DNA of 8,788 nt from Anaerolineaceae bacterium. Lineage in GTDB: Bacteria; Chloroflexota; Anaerolineae; Anaerolineales; Anaerolineaceae. Numbering within the stretch: position 1 is the stretch's first letter; each line of letters begins with the position of its first letter. The notes beneath the pieces were generated by a model, which did no database searches, had not been told where the DNA came from, and worked only from the letters and a program-made list of their open reading frames with translations. Location of the stretch: the NCBI GenBank assembly GCA_003158355.1, contig PMIV01000053.1, positions 1-8,788 of the forward strand, in the 5' to 3' direction. The position numbers were made by a program, and so were the translations under genes. Shown here piece after piece: positions 1 to 6,567 of the stretch.

Positions 1-732
1 GGCCGGTAAGAACTGGTCGGCATCCACACCTTTGGCACCTTTGAGGTTGCCGCCGGCAGCATTAATGCGAGCCACTTCGTCCTGGGGGACTGAGCTGGAA
101 CCGTGCATGACCAGCGGGAAACCGGGCAGACGTTTCTGAATTTCAGCGAGGACATCGAAATGTAAACCCTGTCCGCCGGTGAACTTGAAAGCGCCGTGAC
201 TGGTGCCGATGGCACAGGCCAGTGAATCGCATCCGGTCAGATCGACGAATTTCTTGGCCTGATCTGGATCGGTGAGTTTGGCGTTGGCTTCAGAGACGTT
301 GACGTGCTCTTCAACGCCGCCTAATTGCCCAAGTTCAGCTTCTACAACAACACCCTTTTTGTGGGCAGCATCGACAACACGTTTGGTGATTTCCACGTTT
401 TTATCAAAGGATTCACCCGACGCATCGATCATCACTGAAGAATAGAAACCGCTGCTGATACAGTCATAACAACTGGCTTCGTCACCGTGATCGAGATGGA
501 CGGCAAAGATCGCCTGAGGAAATACCTGGTCTGCACTGCGGATGAGGCCTTCGAGCATGATCTTATCGGTATAAGAACGAGCGCCCTTGCTGATCTGGAT
601 AATGAAAGGTGCCTGACTATCAATGTTGCCGCGGAACAATCCCATAATCTGTTCCAAATTGTTGATGTTATACGCACCGATTGCGTATTTTCCATATGCT
701 GCTTCGAACAATTTTTTGGTAGTAACAATCAT
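1..732 (-). CDS. fba: Class II fructose-bisphosphate aldolase (C-terminus off window)
   Basis: Cytosolic zinc enzyme that reversibly splits fructose 1,6-bisphosphate into dihydroxyacetone phosphate and glyceraldehyde 3-phosphate in glycolysis and gluconeogenesis. The visible 244 residues carry the class II signatures: AVHLDHGD near residues 77-84 (catalytic Asp81, zinc ligand His82), EAELGQLGG at 131-139, GTSHGAF at 176-182 (second zinc-ligand His), and MHGSSSV at 209-215 (third His). The family usually has about 300-340 residues, so roughly 60-100 are missing beyond position 1, including the expected NIDTD phosphate-binding stretch. The segment after residue 225 (NAAGGNLKGAKGVDADQ) resembles family members with an insertion before that motif. 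The start is supported by GGAG at 742-739, six bases upstream of the ATG. It lies downstream of the secreted hydrolase gene but appears to have its own promoter. The family call is secure; the subclass is not. Confidence 0.95.
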   Translation of the reverse strand, partial: MIVTTKKLFEAAYGKYAIGAYNINNLEQIMGLFRGNIDSQAPFIIQISKGARSYTDKIMLEGLIRSADQVFPQAIFAVHLDHGDEASCYDCISSGFYSSVMIDASGESFDKNVEITKRVVDAAHKKGVVVEAELGQLGGVEEHVNVSEANAKLTDPDQAKKFVDLTGCDSLACAIGTSHGAFKFTGGQGLHFDVLAEIQKRLPGFPLVMHGSSSVPQDEVARINAAGGNLKGAKGVDADQFLPA

Positions 733-751
733 GGCTTTCTCCTTTTTTAAT

Positions 752-766
752 CTCCCACTGTGGGAG
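752..766 (-). other. Small hairpin in the aldolase mRNA leader
   Basis: CTCCCA at 752-757 pairs perfectly with TGGGAG at 761-766 around a three-base loop. It sits between the putative aldolase promoter and its ribosome binding site (GGAG at 742-739), so it would form in the 5' untranslated leader. No U-run follows it in the minus direction, so it is not a terminator for the upstream gene. It could stabilise the mRNA or affect translation initiation; that role is inference. Confidence 0.4.
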
Positions 767-783
767 TATATGATCCAGAACTC

Positions 784-789
784 ATTATA
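784..789 (-). promoter_or_regulatory. Putative -10 box of the aldolase gene
   Basis: Reading the minus strand, 789-784 is a perfect TATAAT. It would start transcription near position 777, giving a leader of about 45 bases before the aldolase ATG at 732. No good TTGACA-like -35 is seen 16-18 bases upstream, so the promoter is either weak or activator-dependent. Its placement after a candidate terminator suggests the aldolase is transcribed separately from the upstream hydrolase. Confidence 0.45.
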
Positions 790-801
790 ACGGAAAACAC
801 A

Positions 802-823
802 AAAGGTGCAGGTGAGAACCTTT
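802..823 (-). terminator. Weak intrinsic terminator after the secreted hydrolase
   Basis: AAAGGT (802-807) and ACCTTT (818-823) form a six-base stem with a ten-base loop, starting three bases after the hydrolase stop codon. On the minus strand the stem is followed by a U-rich tail reading TTTTGTGTTTT. The stem has only two G-C pairs, so termination may be partial and some readthrough into the aldolase gene is possible. Confidence 0.35.
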
Positions 824-825
824 GG

Positions 826-2376
826 TTAATTGTCTGGACCGCTGATGTAATTCCAGAAGAGCAGACTGATATTTTCGAGGGAGTTTTGCAGACCCTGGTA
901 TGTGCCGCTGGAATTCCTGGTGTCATGATACGCGTAGATGGCAATGAGGTAAGTTTTATCGCCTTTGCATAGCAAAGCCAGGTCAGACACGATGACGCGG
1001 CCGCTAGAAATTTCTCCGCGTTTATCATAGAGAATGTCATTGGGTCCCAAATTTTTACGGATCACACCGATGAGGGTGCTGTCATTTGGGGTGATTTCAG
1101 CCAGGTATTTGAGGATGATCTGACGGGATTCCGCAGTCACCAAATTGCCCTGATAGAAGGCTTCAAACATGCGCACCATTTCCTCGGCAGTGGATTGGCG
1201 GGGAGTGATGAAAGTATTTTTAAATCCCAAGTCGTGCAGGGTTTGATTCGGATCCAATGTTTGAGCTGTCCAATTTTCCAGGGCGGTGGTGGCATTTTCT
1301 TCGGAATCGACCAGCATCGCTCTCAGCAACTGCTCAAAGGTACGGCTGGAGGTTCCGTAGGTAGAAATATAACTGGAAACATTGCTGATCTTTTTCTTCT
1401 CGAGGGCTTTGAAAAAGAGAATGGCGTCAGCCAGTTTGATGGTGGAAGCGGGGTGGATCGTCTCGTACGCCAATGCAGAATACAGCGGATCTTTGCCAAG
1501 TTCTTTGATATAGATATACCATTCGCCGCCGGCAGATTTCTTCTCTGCATCAACGGCCTGCCGGAATTGCTGGGTGCTCGCGTCGGGGTCGACCTGTTTT
1601 TCACGGAAGCGCCAGATCCACATACCCGCAAAACCGGTCAAGCCTAAATGGTAATTCTTCTGATCCGTCCACTCATAGAACTGGCCTTCTCCCGGCTTGC
1701 TGGGGTCGTAAAGCATGACCTCTTTGATAATATAACCTTTCGGTGTATTCAGGTTGGTAACGGCGTAGGCCCGACCAAGTGAGTCCACCCGATCCACCGT
1801 GATGATGTGATCGAAATTCCCCCTGACGCCGGCAAACAGGTAGACAAAATCGCCTGCCATTAACGGGGCTTTGGCATAATTGACTTCATCAATGGGCTGG
1901 CTGATCTCGATCTTTTGGTAGAGCTCTTCCGGGAAGGTATCGGCCATGATCGTGTCATTTACCCCCGGCCGTGGATTGAGATAGAAGAAGTCGCGCAGGT
2001 TGATACCGGCATCGACCAGGCCGGCATCCCGTAAAATGGCCATCGCCAGCGGCCCGCACATGGTGGAGGGGAAACCGTTGACCCCCAGGTATTTAATCGA
2101 TTGGGCCATTTTGATGGCTGATGCTTCGGTGGGGGCCAAATATTTCTGCGCGGCAGTAATCAGGCGCTGCGTCTGCAGATCGGTGAGTACCTGATCTGAA
2201 ACAACAGAAGTCACGCTCACCGGTGTGCTGGTGGGTGAGGGGGTTGCAGCCGTGGAGGCACTTTCAAAGCCGGAGTGGAGATCGGGCACAGGGGAAAAAG
2301 CACAAAGGAGGAAGGATGCAATGAGGGCTGCATGGATCAAGAAAAATATTTTCTTTCTGGTTGAGTATCCGCCCAT
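826..2376 (-). CDS. Secreted two-domain protein: C39-like peptidase fold plus class A beta-lactamase-like serine hydrolase
   Basis: Predicted 516-residue exported protein. Residues 1-27 form a basic then hydrophobic signal or anchor segment (RKKIFFLIHAALIASFLLC); the Cys lacks a clean lipobox. A Ser/Thr/Pro-rich linker (about 38-58) follows. Residues about 80-255 look like a C39/papain-type fold, with Cys107 in TMCGPLAMA, His190 in FDHIITVDRV and Asn208 nearby as a possible triad. Residues about 284-512 look like a penicillin-binding-protein or class A beta-lactamase fold, with the nucleophile motif STIK at 311-314. The second motif reads SEE (358-360) where SDN is usual, and the third reads KRG (452-454) where KTG is usual. 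No clear Glu166-type motif is seen, so resistance to beta-lactams is unlikely. Cell-wall peptide processing or binding is plausible but inferred. The start at 2376 lies seven bases after the upstream stop, suggesting coupling. In-frame ATGs at 2400 and 2409 are alternatives that would lengthen the basic N-terminus by 8 or 11 residues. No close homologue is recognised. Confidence 0.8.
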   Translation of the reverse strand: MGGYSTRKKIFFLIHAALIASFLLCAFSPVPDLHSGFESASTAATPSPTSTPVSVTSVVSDQVLTDLQTQRLITAAQKYLAPTEASAIKMAQSIKYLGVNGFPSTMCGPLAMAILRDAGLVDAGINLRDFFYLNPRPGVNDTIMADTFPEELYQKIEISQPIDEVNYAKAPLMAGDFVYLFAGVRGNFDHIITVDRVDSLGRAYAVTNLNTPKGYIIKEVMLYDPSKPGEGQFYEWTDQKNYHLGLTGFAGMWIWRFREKQVDPDASTQQFRQAVDAEKKSAGGEWYIYIKELGKDPLYSALAYETIHPASTIKLADAILFFKALEKKKISNVSSYISTYGTSSRTFEQLLRAMLVDSEENATTALENWTAQTLDPNQTLHDLGFKNTFITPRQSTAEEMVRMFEAFYQGNLVTAESRQIILKYLAEITPNDSTLIGVIRKNLGPNDILYDKRGEISSGRVIVSDLALLCKGDKTYLIAIYAYHDTRNSSGTYQGLQNSLENISLLFWNYISGPDN

Positions 2377-2383
2377 TTTTGTT

Positions 2384-2833
2384 CTATTCGTCCTTTTCAT
2401 CCTCGTCATCGATGACGTAATTCGGCAGATCCTCTTCATCGATATCGCGGGCTGAAACGACTTTTGCCCGCACGGAGTGGCCCGAGCTGTGCACGCTGTC
2501 TGCACTGCCGCTCAACAGCGGATGCCAGGCGGGGAGGTCTTTACCTTCGGCCAACAGCCGATAAGCGCAGGTTTCCGGCATCCATTTCAGTTCATGGATG
2601 AGCCTGGGGTTCAGGGTCAGGCAGGTGGGGACGAGCGCCGAGCGTTCGGCATAACGGGTGCAGGTACAGTGATAAATATCCAGCAGTTCACAAACCACGT
2701 TGGTATGATAAATTCTGCCGGTATCCTCATCTTCAAATTTAATGATGCAGCACTGCGCGCAGCCGTCGCAAAGGGATTCCCATTGTTCCTGTGGCATTTC
2801 ATTCAGAGGTGTGATTTTCCAAAAAGGAAGCAT
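2384..2833 (-). CDS. YcgN/UPF0260-type cysteine-cluster (CxxCxxCC) protein
   Basis: A 149-residue soluble protein closely resembling E. coli YcgN (about 153 residues), a conserved family of unknown function annotated as a zinc- or iron-chelating cysteine-cluster protein. Family marks are visible in order: PFW near the N-terminus, ESLCDGCAQCC at about 18-28, EDEDTGRIY, NVVCELLDIYHCTCTRY, a later PTCLTLNP, and the hallmark TCAYRLLAEGKDLPAWHPL. Eight or more cysteines are kept. The acidic tail (DDEDEKDE) is unusual relative to E. coli. The reading frame stays open to 3007, but homology starts at this ATG (MLPFW), and the extra 58 codons would cover the divergent channel gene's promoter. There is no good Shine-Dalgarno before the ATG, whereas a promoter sits exactly where a leaderless message would begin. 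The stop is seven bases before the secreted hydrolase start, so the two genes probably form an operon. Biochemical role unknown. Confidence 0.9.
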   Translation of the reverse strand: MLPFWKITPLNEMPQEQWESLCDGCAQCCIIKFEDEDTGRIYHTNVVCELLDIYHCTCTRYAERSALVPTCLTLNPRLIHELKWMPETCAYRLLAEGKDLPAWHPLLSGSADSVHSSGHSVRAKVVSARDIDEEDLPNYVIDDEDEKDE

Positions 2834-2839
2834 GGTTTG

Positions 2840-2868
2840 TTTATACCCCACATTCCTTACCTTTTGAA
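2840..2868 (-). promoter_or_regulatory. Promoter for a leaderless YcgN-type transcript
   Basis: On the minus strand, TTCAAA (2868-2863, 4 of 6 matching TTGACA) is followed by a 17-base spacer and TATAAA (2845-2840, 5 of 6 matching TATAAT). Six bases after the -10 box lies the A of the ATG at 2833, the usual position for transcription initiation. This agrees with the lack of a well-spaced ribosome binding site. The promoter would drive the YcgN-type gene and probably the hydrolase. Confidence 0.55.
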
Positions 2869-2987
2869 GATACTTTTTTAATCTGCTTACCTCGTTTTCG
2901 CGGGTTGAATGCCAGCCTAACAAAGAAACGACACCATTGACTCGCAAATTTCCTTGATTTTCCAGTTTGGTTTTTTTCACTTTCTCG

Positions 2988-2993
2988 TATAAT
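2988..2993 (+). promoter_or_regulatory. Putative -10 box of the channel gene
   Basis: A perfect TATAAT lies 27 bases upstream of the channel ATG. It predicts a start site near 3000 and a leader of about 20 bases that includes GGAG at 3012-3015, five bases before the ATG. The sequence 16-18 bases upstream (around 2965-2971, TTTGGT-like) is a poor -35. The minus-strand frame is open across this site, but the promoter argues against coding use there. Confidence 0.5.
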
Positions 2994-3020
2994 TCTTTTA
3001 TCATCAAATTTGGAGAAATT

Positions 3021-4934
3021 ATGAAAAAGAAACCGTCTTGGTTAGAAAGAATCCGTTATCGCTTTGACAATAGTTTCTCAAAAGGCCCTCAGGTACTGAT
3101 CGGCTGGCTAGGGCTGATCACCGTTTTCTTGGTTGCCGTTATGACGCTTGTTTCACTCCTTCCGGGCATCCGACCGGAAGGGCAAGACATCAAGCAATTA
3201 TTCTGGAATATTCTTTTTCAAGCTCTCACCCCCAACCCTTTTGATGCCTCTACACGCTGGCAATTCCTGGTGGTGATGCTCATTGTGACACTGGCCAGTT
3301 TGTTCATCGTCAGTATCTTGATCGGAACTTTGACAAGCAGCATCGAAGGCAAAGTGGATGAACTGCGCAAGGGTCATTCTCGTGTGCTTGAGAATGGTCA
3401 CACCGTCATTTTAGGTTGGTCTCCACAGATCTTCACCATTTTAAATGAATTGATGCTTGCTAATGAGAACCAGAAAAACGCCCGCATTGTTATTCTTGCC
3501 AATGCAGATGTAGTCGAAATGGAAGATGAGGTACGCGACCGCGTGAAATCGGTCGGCAGCACGCGCATTATTTTCCGCACTGGCAGTCCCATCGATTTGA
3601 ACGACCTTGAAATTGCGAACCCGCACACCGCCAAATCGATCATCATTTTGCCTCCCACTGACCCTGACCCGGATTCGTATGTGATTAAAACAATTTTGGC
3701 CCTCACCAACAACCCCAATCGCCGTGAAGACCATTATCACATTGTCACCCAGATTAGTGACCCCAGGAATATGGATGTCATCCGTCTCATTGGCCAGCAC
3801 GATCAGGTGCAAGCTGTTCTCAGCGAGGATTTGATTGCCAGGGTCACTGCCCAGACATCGCGCCAATCGGGGCTATCGGTGGTCTACACCGAGCTCCTCA
3901 ATTTTGACGGTGATGAGATCTATTTTGCGCAAGAACCCTCTTTGGTCGGCAAAACCTATGCAGATGCTTTACTGGCCTACGAAACCTCCTCGGTAATGGG
4001 CATAAAGATTGCTTCACAAGCTGCCTCACTGAATCCACCCATGCAGACAGTCATCCACACCGAAGATAAGCTTTTCGCCCTGACTGCGGACGATGACACT
4101 TTAGTCCCTTCAAACGTCACGAATCACCAGATCGATGAATCGGTTCTTCGGCAGAAAAATCAGGCTAACCCGGCTCACCCAGAAAAATGTTTGATTCTTG
4201 GCTGGAATCAATGTACCCCCACCATCATTCGCGAATTGGATAGCTATGTGGCCCCGGGTTCCAGCGTGATGGTTGTCGCCGATCCCCACATTTCTGAAGA
4301 AATTGCTTCCGCCCAGGCACGCATCCAGCATGATTGTGCTTCTATGACCAATCAGAAATTGACCTTCTTAGCCGGGGACACCACTGACCGCCAGGTTCTC
4401 GAAGAAATAAAAGCCGCTGATTTTGACCATGTTATCGTACTCAGTAATGCCGGCCTTGGCGAACAAGAAGCCGATGCTAAAACGCTGGTCACCCTGCTGC
4501 ATTTACGCGATATTGCCGAACGCGACGACACTCCCTTCTCGATTGTTAGCGAGATGCTCGACCTGCGCAACCGTGAATTGGCGGAGGTGACCCGCGTGGA
4601 TGACTTTATCGTCAGCGATCATCTCATTAGTTTGATGATGTCGCAGCTCTCAGAAGACGGTGATCTATTCTCAGTCTTTCAGGACCTTTTCGATTCCGAG
4701 GGCTCGGAGATTTACTTGAAGCCTATCAGTGATTACATCAAGACCGGAGTCCCTGTTAACTTCTATACGCTGGTTGAAGCCTGCCGCCGCCGCGGAGAAA
4801 CCGCCATCGGCTACCGTCTGATGCACGAAGCAGGTGATGCCGAAAAAGCTTACGGCGTCCATACCAATCCTAAAAAATCACAGACCATCGTATTCTCTCC
4901 GAACGATAAGTTGATCGTGGTTGCAGAAAATTAG
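3021..4934 (+). CDS. CASTOR/POLLUX-type ion channel with tandem RCK-like domains
   Basis: A 637-residue membrane protein of the CASTOR/POLLUX (DMI1/SYM8) family, cation channels known from plant nuclear envelopes with uncharacterised bacterial relatives. The cationic N-terminus is followed by a membrane helix at about 23-47, a re-entrant or pore-like stretch at about 59-75 (FWNILFQALTPNPFD), and a second helix at about 80-103 running into a basic linker. Two cytoplasmic RCK/TrkA-N-like nucleotide-binding domains follow. The first starts at HTVILGW (127-133) and the second at CLILGW (390-395), each with a Rossmann-type first strand. Family members gate ion flow through such a regulatory ring. 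Ion specificity cannot be read from the sequence, and K+ or Ca2+ are both possible. The start is chosen from GGAG at 3012-3015, five bases upstream; an in-frame ATG at 2967 precedes the promoter and is unlikely. Divergent from the YcgN-type gene and convergent with the bactofilin-like gene. Confidence 0.88.
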   Translation: MKKKPSWLERIRYRFDNSFSKGPQVLIGWLGLITVFLVAVMTLVSLLPGIRPEGQDIKQLFWNILFQALTPNPFDASTRWQFLVVMLIVTLASLFIVSILIGTLTSSIEGKVDELRKGHSRVLENGHTVILGWSPQIFTILNELMLANENQKNARIVILANADVVEMEDEVRDRVKSVGSTRIIFRTGSPIDLNDLEIANPHTAKSIIILPPTDPDPDSYVIKTILALTNNPNRREDHYHIVTQISDPRNMDVIRLIGQHDQVQAVLSEDLIARVTAQTSRQSGLSVVYTELLNFDGDEIYFAQEPSLVGKTYADALLAYETSSVMGIKIASQAASLNPPMQTVIHTEDKLFALTADDDTLVPSNVTNHQIDESVLRQKNQANPAHPEKCLILGWNQCTPTIIRELDSYVAPGSSVMVVADPHISEEIASAQARIQHDCASMTNQKLTFLAGDTTDRQVLEEIKAADFDHVIVLSNAGLGEQEADAKTLVTLLHLRDIAERDDTPFSIVSEMLDLRNRELAEVTRVDDFIVSDHLISLMMSQLSEDGDLFSVFQDLFDSEGSEIYLKPISDYIKTGVPVNFYTLVEACRRRGETAIGYRLMHEAGDAEKAYGVHTNPKKSQTIVFSPNDKLIVVAEN

Positions 4935-4977
4935 CCCGAAAAACACAATCTACCCGATCAGGTGGACTGAAATTTAA

Positions 4978-5020
4978 ATCAAAAAACAATATCTGAAAGT
5001 AAAGATATTGTTTTTTTGAT
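4978..5020. terminator. Bidirectional intrinsic terminator between convergent genes
   Basis: A perfect 13-base inverted repeat, AAAAAACAATATC (4981-4993) and GATATTGTTTTTT (5004-5016), encloses a ten-base loop. The pairing can extend by three more bases (ATC 4978-4980 with GAT 5018-5020) past one bulged T. The A-run on one side and T-run on the other give a U-tract on either strand, so it can end both the channel transcript (stop at 4934) and the bactofilin-like transcript (stop at 5040). Confidence 0.88.
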
Positions 5021-5039
5021 ATTTTCAGAACGAAAAACA

Positions 5040-6446
5040 TTAATTTGCCGGGGGGATCGGTAACGGCAATTCAGGCTGCATGTTGGTCGTTGATTTGCCC
5101 GGTACCAGCAAGAACCAGACAGCACCTGTGCCGATGATTGTGGCGACCAGGTCAAAGACCCAGCCCACAAAGGGCAGCGCTGAAAGGATCACGTAGATCA
5201 CTACGCCGATAAGCAGGGGCAGGGCTTTTTGCCATCCGCCGCCTGGGTTGGCTTTGAAGGCCTCCAGGGTCAGCTTACCGATGAGGTAAGAAACGATCAG
5301 TTTGCTTACCAGAGCGACGAGCACGATGAAAGCTGCTGCGGCCAACCCGAGGGTGCCCAGGCCCAATCCGAAGATCGGAAAAGCCAGGCCGCCAAGGGAG
5401 ACAATGGTGAGAAGAAGACCCACGAACACGATTACCAGGGCTGCAATGAGAAAGGCCGGAACGGCCAGAACGATTGCCAGCAGGCCAACGCCGGCTGAGG
5501 CCAGGGTGCGCTTTTGGGCCACATCAACAGATTTTGTAAAACATTTTCCAAACAGGCCTACTGCCAGAGCGCCGACCAACAGCAAGGTGATCAAGGAAGA
5601 GACCGCATGCCATACTTTGAAACCGCTGCCGGTTTCCTGATTTACCAAACCCGGACCGAATGCGGCTTTTGGCTTTGCGGCGACTGCGGGAGTTTTATAG
5701 ATGATACCGCCGCCGGGAACAATGCTGATGTCATATTTTTGCGGACTGGTATAGATTAGTTTTCCGCTGATCTGAGTGGAAGGATCCACGCGCAGTCCGG
5801 GGGTGATGGCTGCCGGAAAACTTTCTGGCATGTGGCTGCTGGATTTGTTGCTACTGGAGTCGGAGAACCACAACTCGACATTTCGGCCGACTTTTCCGGT
5901 TAATTCCACAGCTCCGGCATTGGCAATGACATCTTGCTTCACTTCGCCGTTGAGAATCACCTGGTAGACGCCGGCACGCAAATCTTTTCCAATCTCAGAT
6001 CCACTCAGGCTGGTGAGGCTATATCCGCCGAAGAAAACGTTGCGCCCCACGGAAGAAACTGCTCCCAGGGTGGTCGCAGGACTGACTGCAAAGAGGCTGC
6101 CTTCCACCTTGCCGTTGACGGTAATGTTTTGGCCGCCGCTGAAGACATTTCCGGTGACCACGGCTGTATCACTCAAAATCACATTTTGACCAGCAGTGAT
6201 CAGATCACCGTTGACCGTACCGTTGATGGTGACGGTTGAACCGGCTGCGATCAAAACTCCGTTGACAGTTCCATCCATCTGCACGGTTTGCCCACCAAGA
6301 ATGAGATCATCATCGATAGTCTCACCCGGTTTGACAATGCCGGTATCGTTGATGCTGGCTGCTTGCACGGGTTTAACCATGACCATTCCCAGCATCAAAA
6401 CGAGGATCATGATCGTGAAAAGGCCGAAAAACAATTTCTTATTCAT
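5040..6446 (-). CDS. Secreted bactofilin-like polymer-forming repeat protein with C-terminal multi-pass membrane domain
   Basis: A 468-residue protein. Residues 1-29 are a classical signal peptide (KK, long hydrophobic core, cleavage after VQA). Residues about 47-143 are five to six imperfect repeats of 17-19 residues with the pattern hydrophobic-x-x-GG/AG-x-x-V-x-hydrophobic-x-G-x-V-x-G, the mark of bactofilin-type right-handed beta-helices. A second, looser repeat patch follows at about 150-190 (KDLRAG, QDVIANAGAVELTGKVGRNVEL). A Ser-rich and Pro-rich linker leads to at least four hydrophobic segments at about 280-300, 316-345, 350-382 and 407-447, and a proline-rich tail. Bactofilins proper are cytoplasmic and lack a signal peptide, so this type is probably displayed outside the membrane and anchored by its C-terminal half. 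Function unknown; an envelope-organising scaffold is an inference. AGGAG at 6457-6453 sits six bases before the ATG. Confidence 0.85.
   Translation of the reverse strand: MNKKLFFGLFTIMILVLMLGMVMVKPVQAASINDTGIVKPGETIDDDLILGGQTVQMDGTVNGVLIAAGSTVTINGTVNGDLITAGQNVILSDTAVVTGNVFSGGQNITVNGKVEGSLFAVSPATTLGAVSSVGRNVFFGGYSLTSLSGSEIGKDLRAGVYQVILNGEVKQDVIANAGAVELTGKVGRNVELWFSDSSSNKSSSHMPESFPAAITPGLRVDPSTQISGKLIYTSPQKYDISIVPGGGIIYKTPAVAAKPKAAFGPGLVNQETGSGFKVWHAVSSLITLLLVGALAVGLFGKCFTKSVDVAQKRTLASAGVGLLAIVLAVPAFLIAALVIVFVGLLLTIVSLGGLAFPIFGLGLGTLGLAAAAFIVLVALVSKLIVSYLIGKLTLEAFKANPGGGWQKALPLLIGVVIYVILSALPFVGWVFDLVATIIGTGAVWFLLVPGKSTTNMQPELPLPIPPAN
6018..6308 (-). repeat. Tandem beta-helix coding repeats in the bactofilin-like gene
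   Basis: Encodes residues about 47-143 as diverged units of about 51-57 bases, beginning LILGGQTVQMDGTVNG, LIAAGSTVTINGTVNG, LITAGQNVILSDTAVV, VFSGGQNITVNGKVEG, then two weaker units. The protein pattern is better kept than the DNA, so this is an old duplication held by structure rather than a recent expansion. Confidence 0.75.
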
Positions 6447-6471
6447 AAATAACTCCTGAATGATTTTTCCT

Positions 6472-6483
6472 GTAAATATTTAC
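6472..6483. promoter_or_regulatory. Perfect 12-base palindrome upstream of the bactofilin-like gene
   Basis: GTAAATATTTAC is perfectly self-complementary and lies 26 bases upstream of the bactofilin-like ATG, where a regulator or the RNA polymerase -10 region would sit. A dimeric repressor could bind here. On the minus strand a TTGGAA (6495-6490) lies just upstream as a possible -35, but the matching -10 is poor. An AT-rich palindrome of this length can also occur by chance. Confidence 0.35.
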
Positions 6484-6495
6484 GAGAAAAATTCC

Positions 6496-6516
6496 AAAAG
6501 GTAGCAGAAGCCTTTT
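6496..6516 (-). terminator. Weak hairpin after the peroxiredoxin-glutaredoxin gene
   Basis: AAAAGG (6496-6501) pairs with CCTTTT (6511-6516) around a nine-base loop. On the minus strand it is followed by GGAATTTTT. It lies about 50 bases past the peroxiredoxin stop and could end that transcript before the bactofilin-like gene, but the stem is short and A-T rich and the U-tract is set back. Confidence 0.3.
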
Positions 6517-6567
6517 CGCGATTCAGTTTTTAGCTGCGGTTGCCAACCGTACTTTTTATTAGGGTAG

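Noticed and set aside
1195..1647. Plus-strand open frame of 150 codons inside the secreted hydrolase gene
   Set aside because: It lies wholly opposite a well-supported coding region, shows no domain or ribosome site, and reads as a shadow of the minus-strand gene. The other sizeable antisense frames inside the channel, bactofilin-like and peroxiredoxin genes were rejected for the same reason.
826..2376. Beta-lactamase antibiotic-resistance gene
   Set aside because: Only the STIK motif is intact. SDN and KTG are altered, no Glu166-type residue is evident, and the domain is joined to a C39-like half, so a resistance call is not supported.
2377..2505. Longer start of the secreted hydrolase at 2505
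   Set aside because: It would overlap the YcgN-type coding sequence by about 120 bases and put a non-signal stretch before the hydrophobic export segment.
2834..3007. N-terminal extension of the YcgN-type protein by 58 codons from an ATG at 3007
   Set aside because: Family homology starts at MLPFW (ATG at 2833), no ribosome site precedes 3007, and both the leaderless promoter and the channel gene's -10 box lie inside the extension.
2967..3020. Upstream in-frame ATG for the channel protein at 2967
   Set aside because: It precedes the TATAAT at 2988-2993 and has no ribosome site, whereas the ATG at 3021 has GGAG five bases upstream.
6537..6549. CGGTT-GCC-AACCG hairpin between peroxiredoxin and bactofilin-like genes as a terminator
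   Set aside because: Its U-rich tail lies on the plus-strand side, where no gene is being read. In the minus direction it is followed by GCAGCTAAAAA, which has no U-tract.
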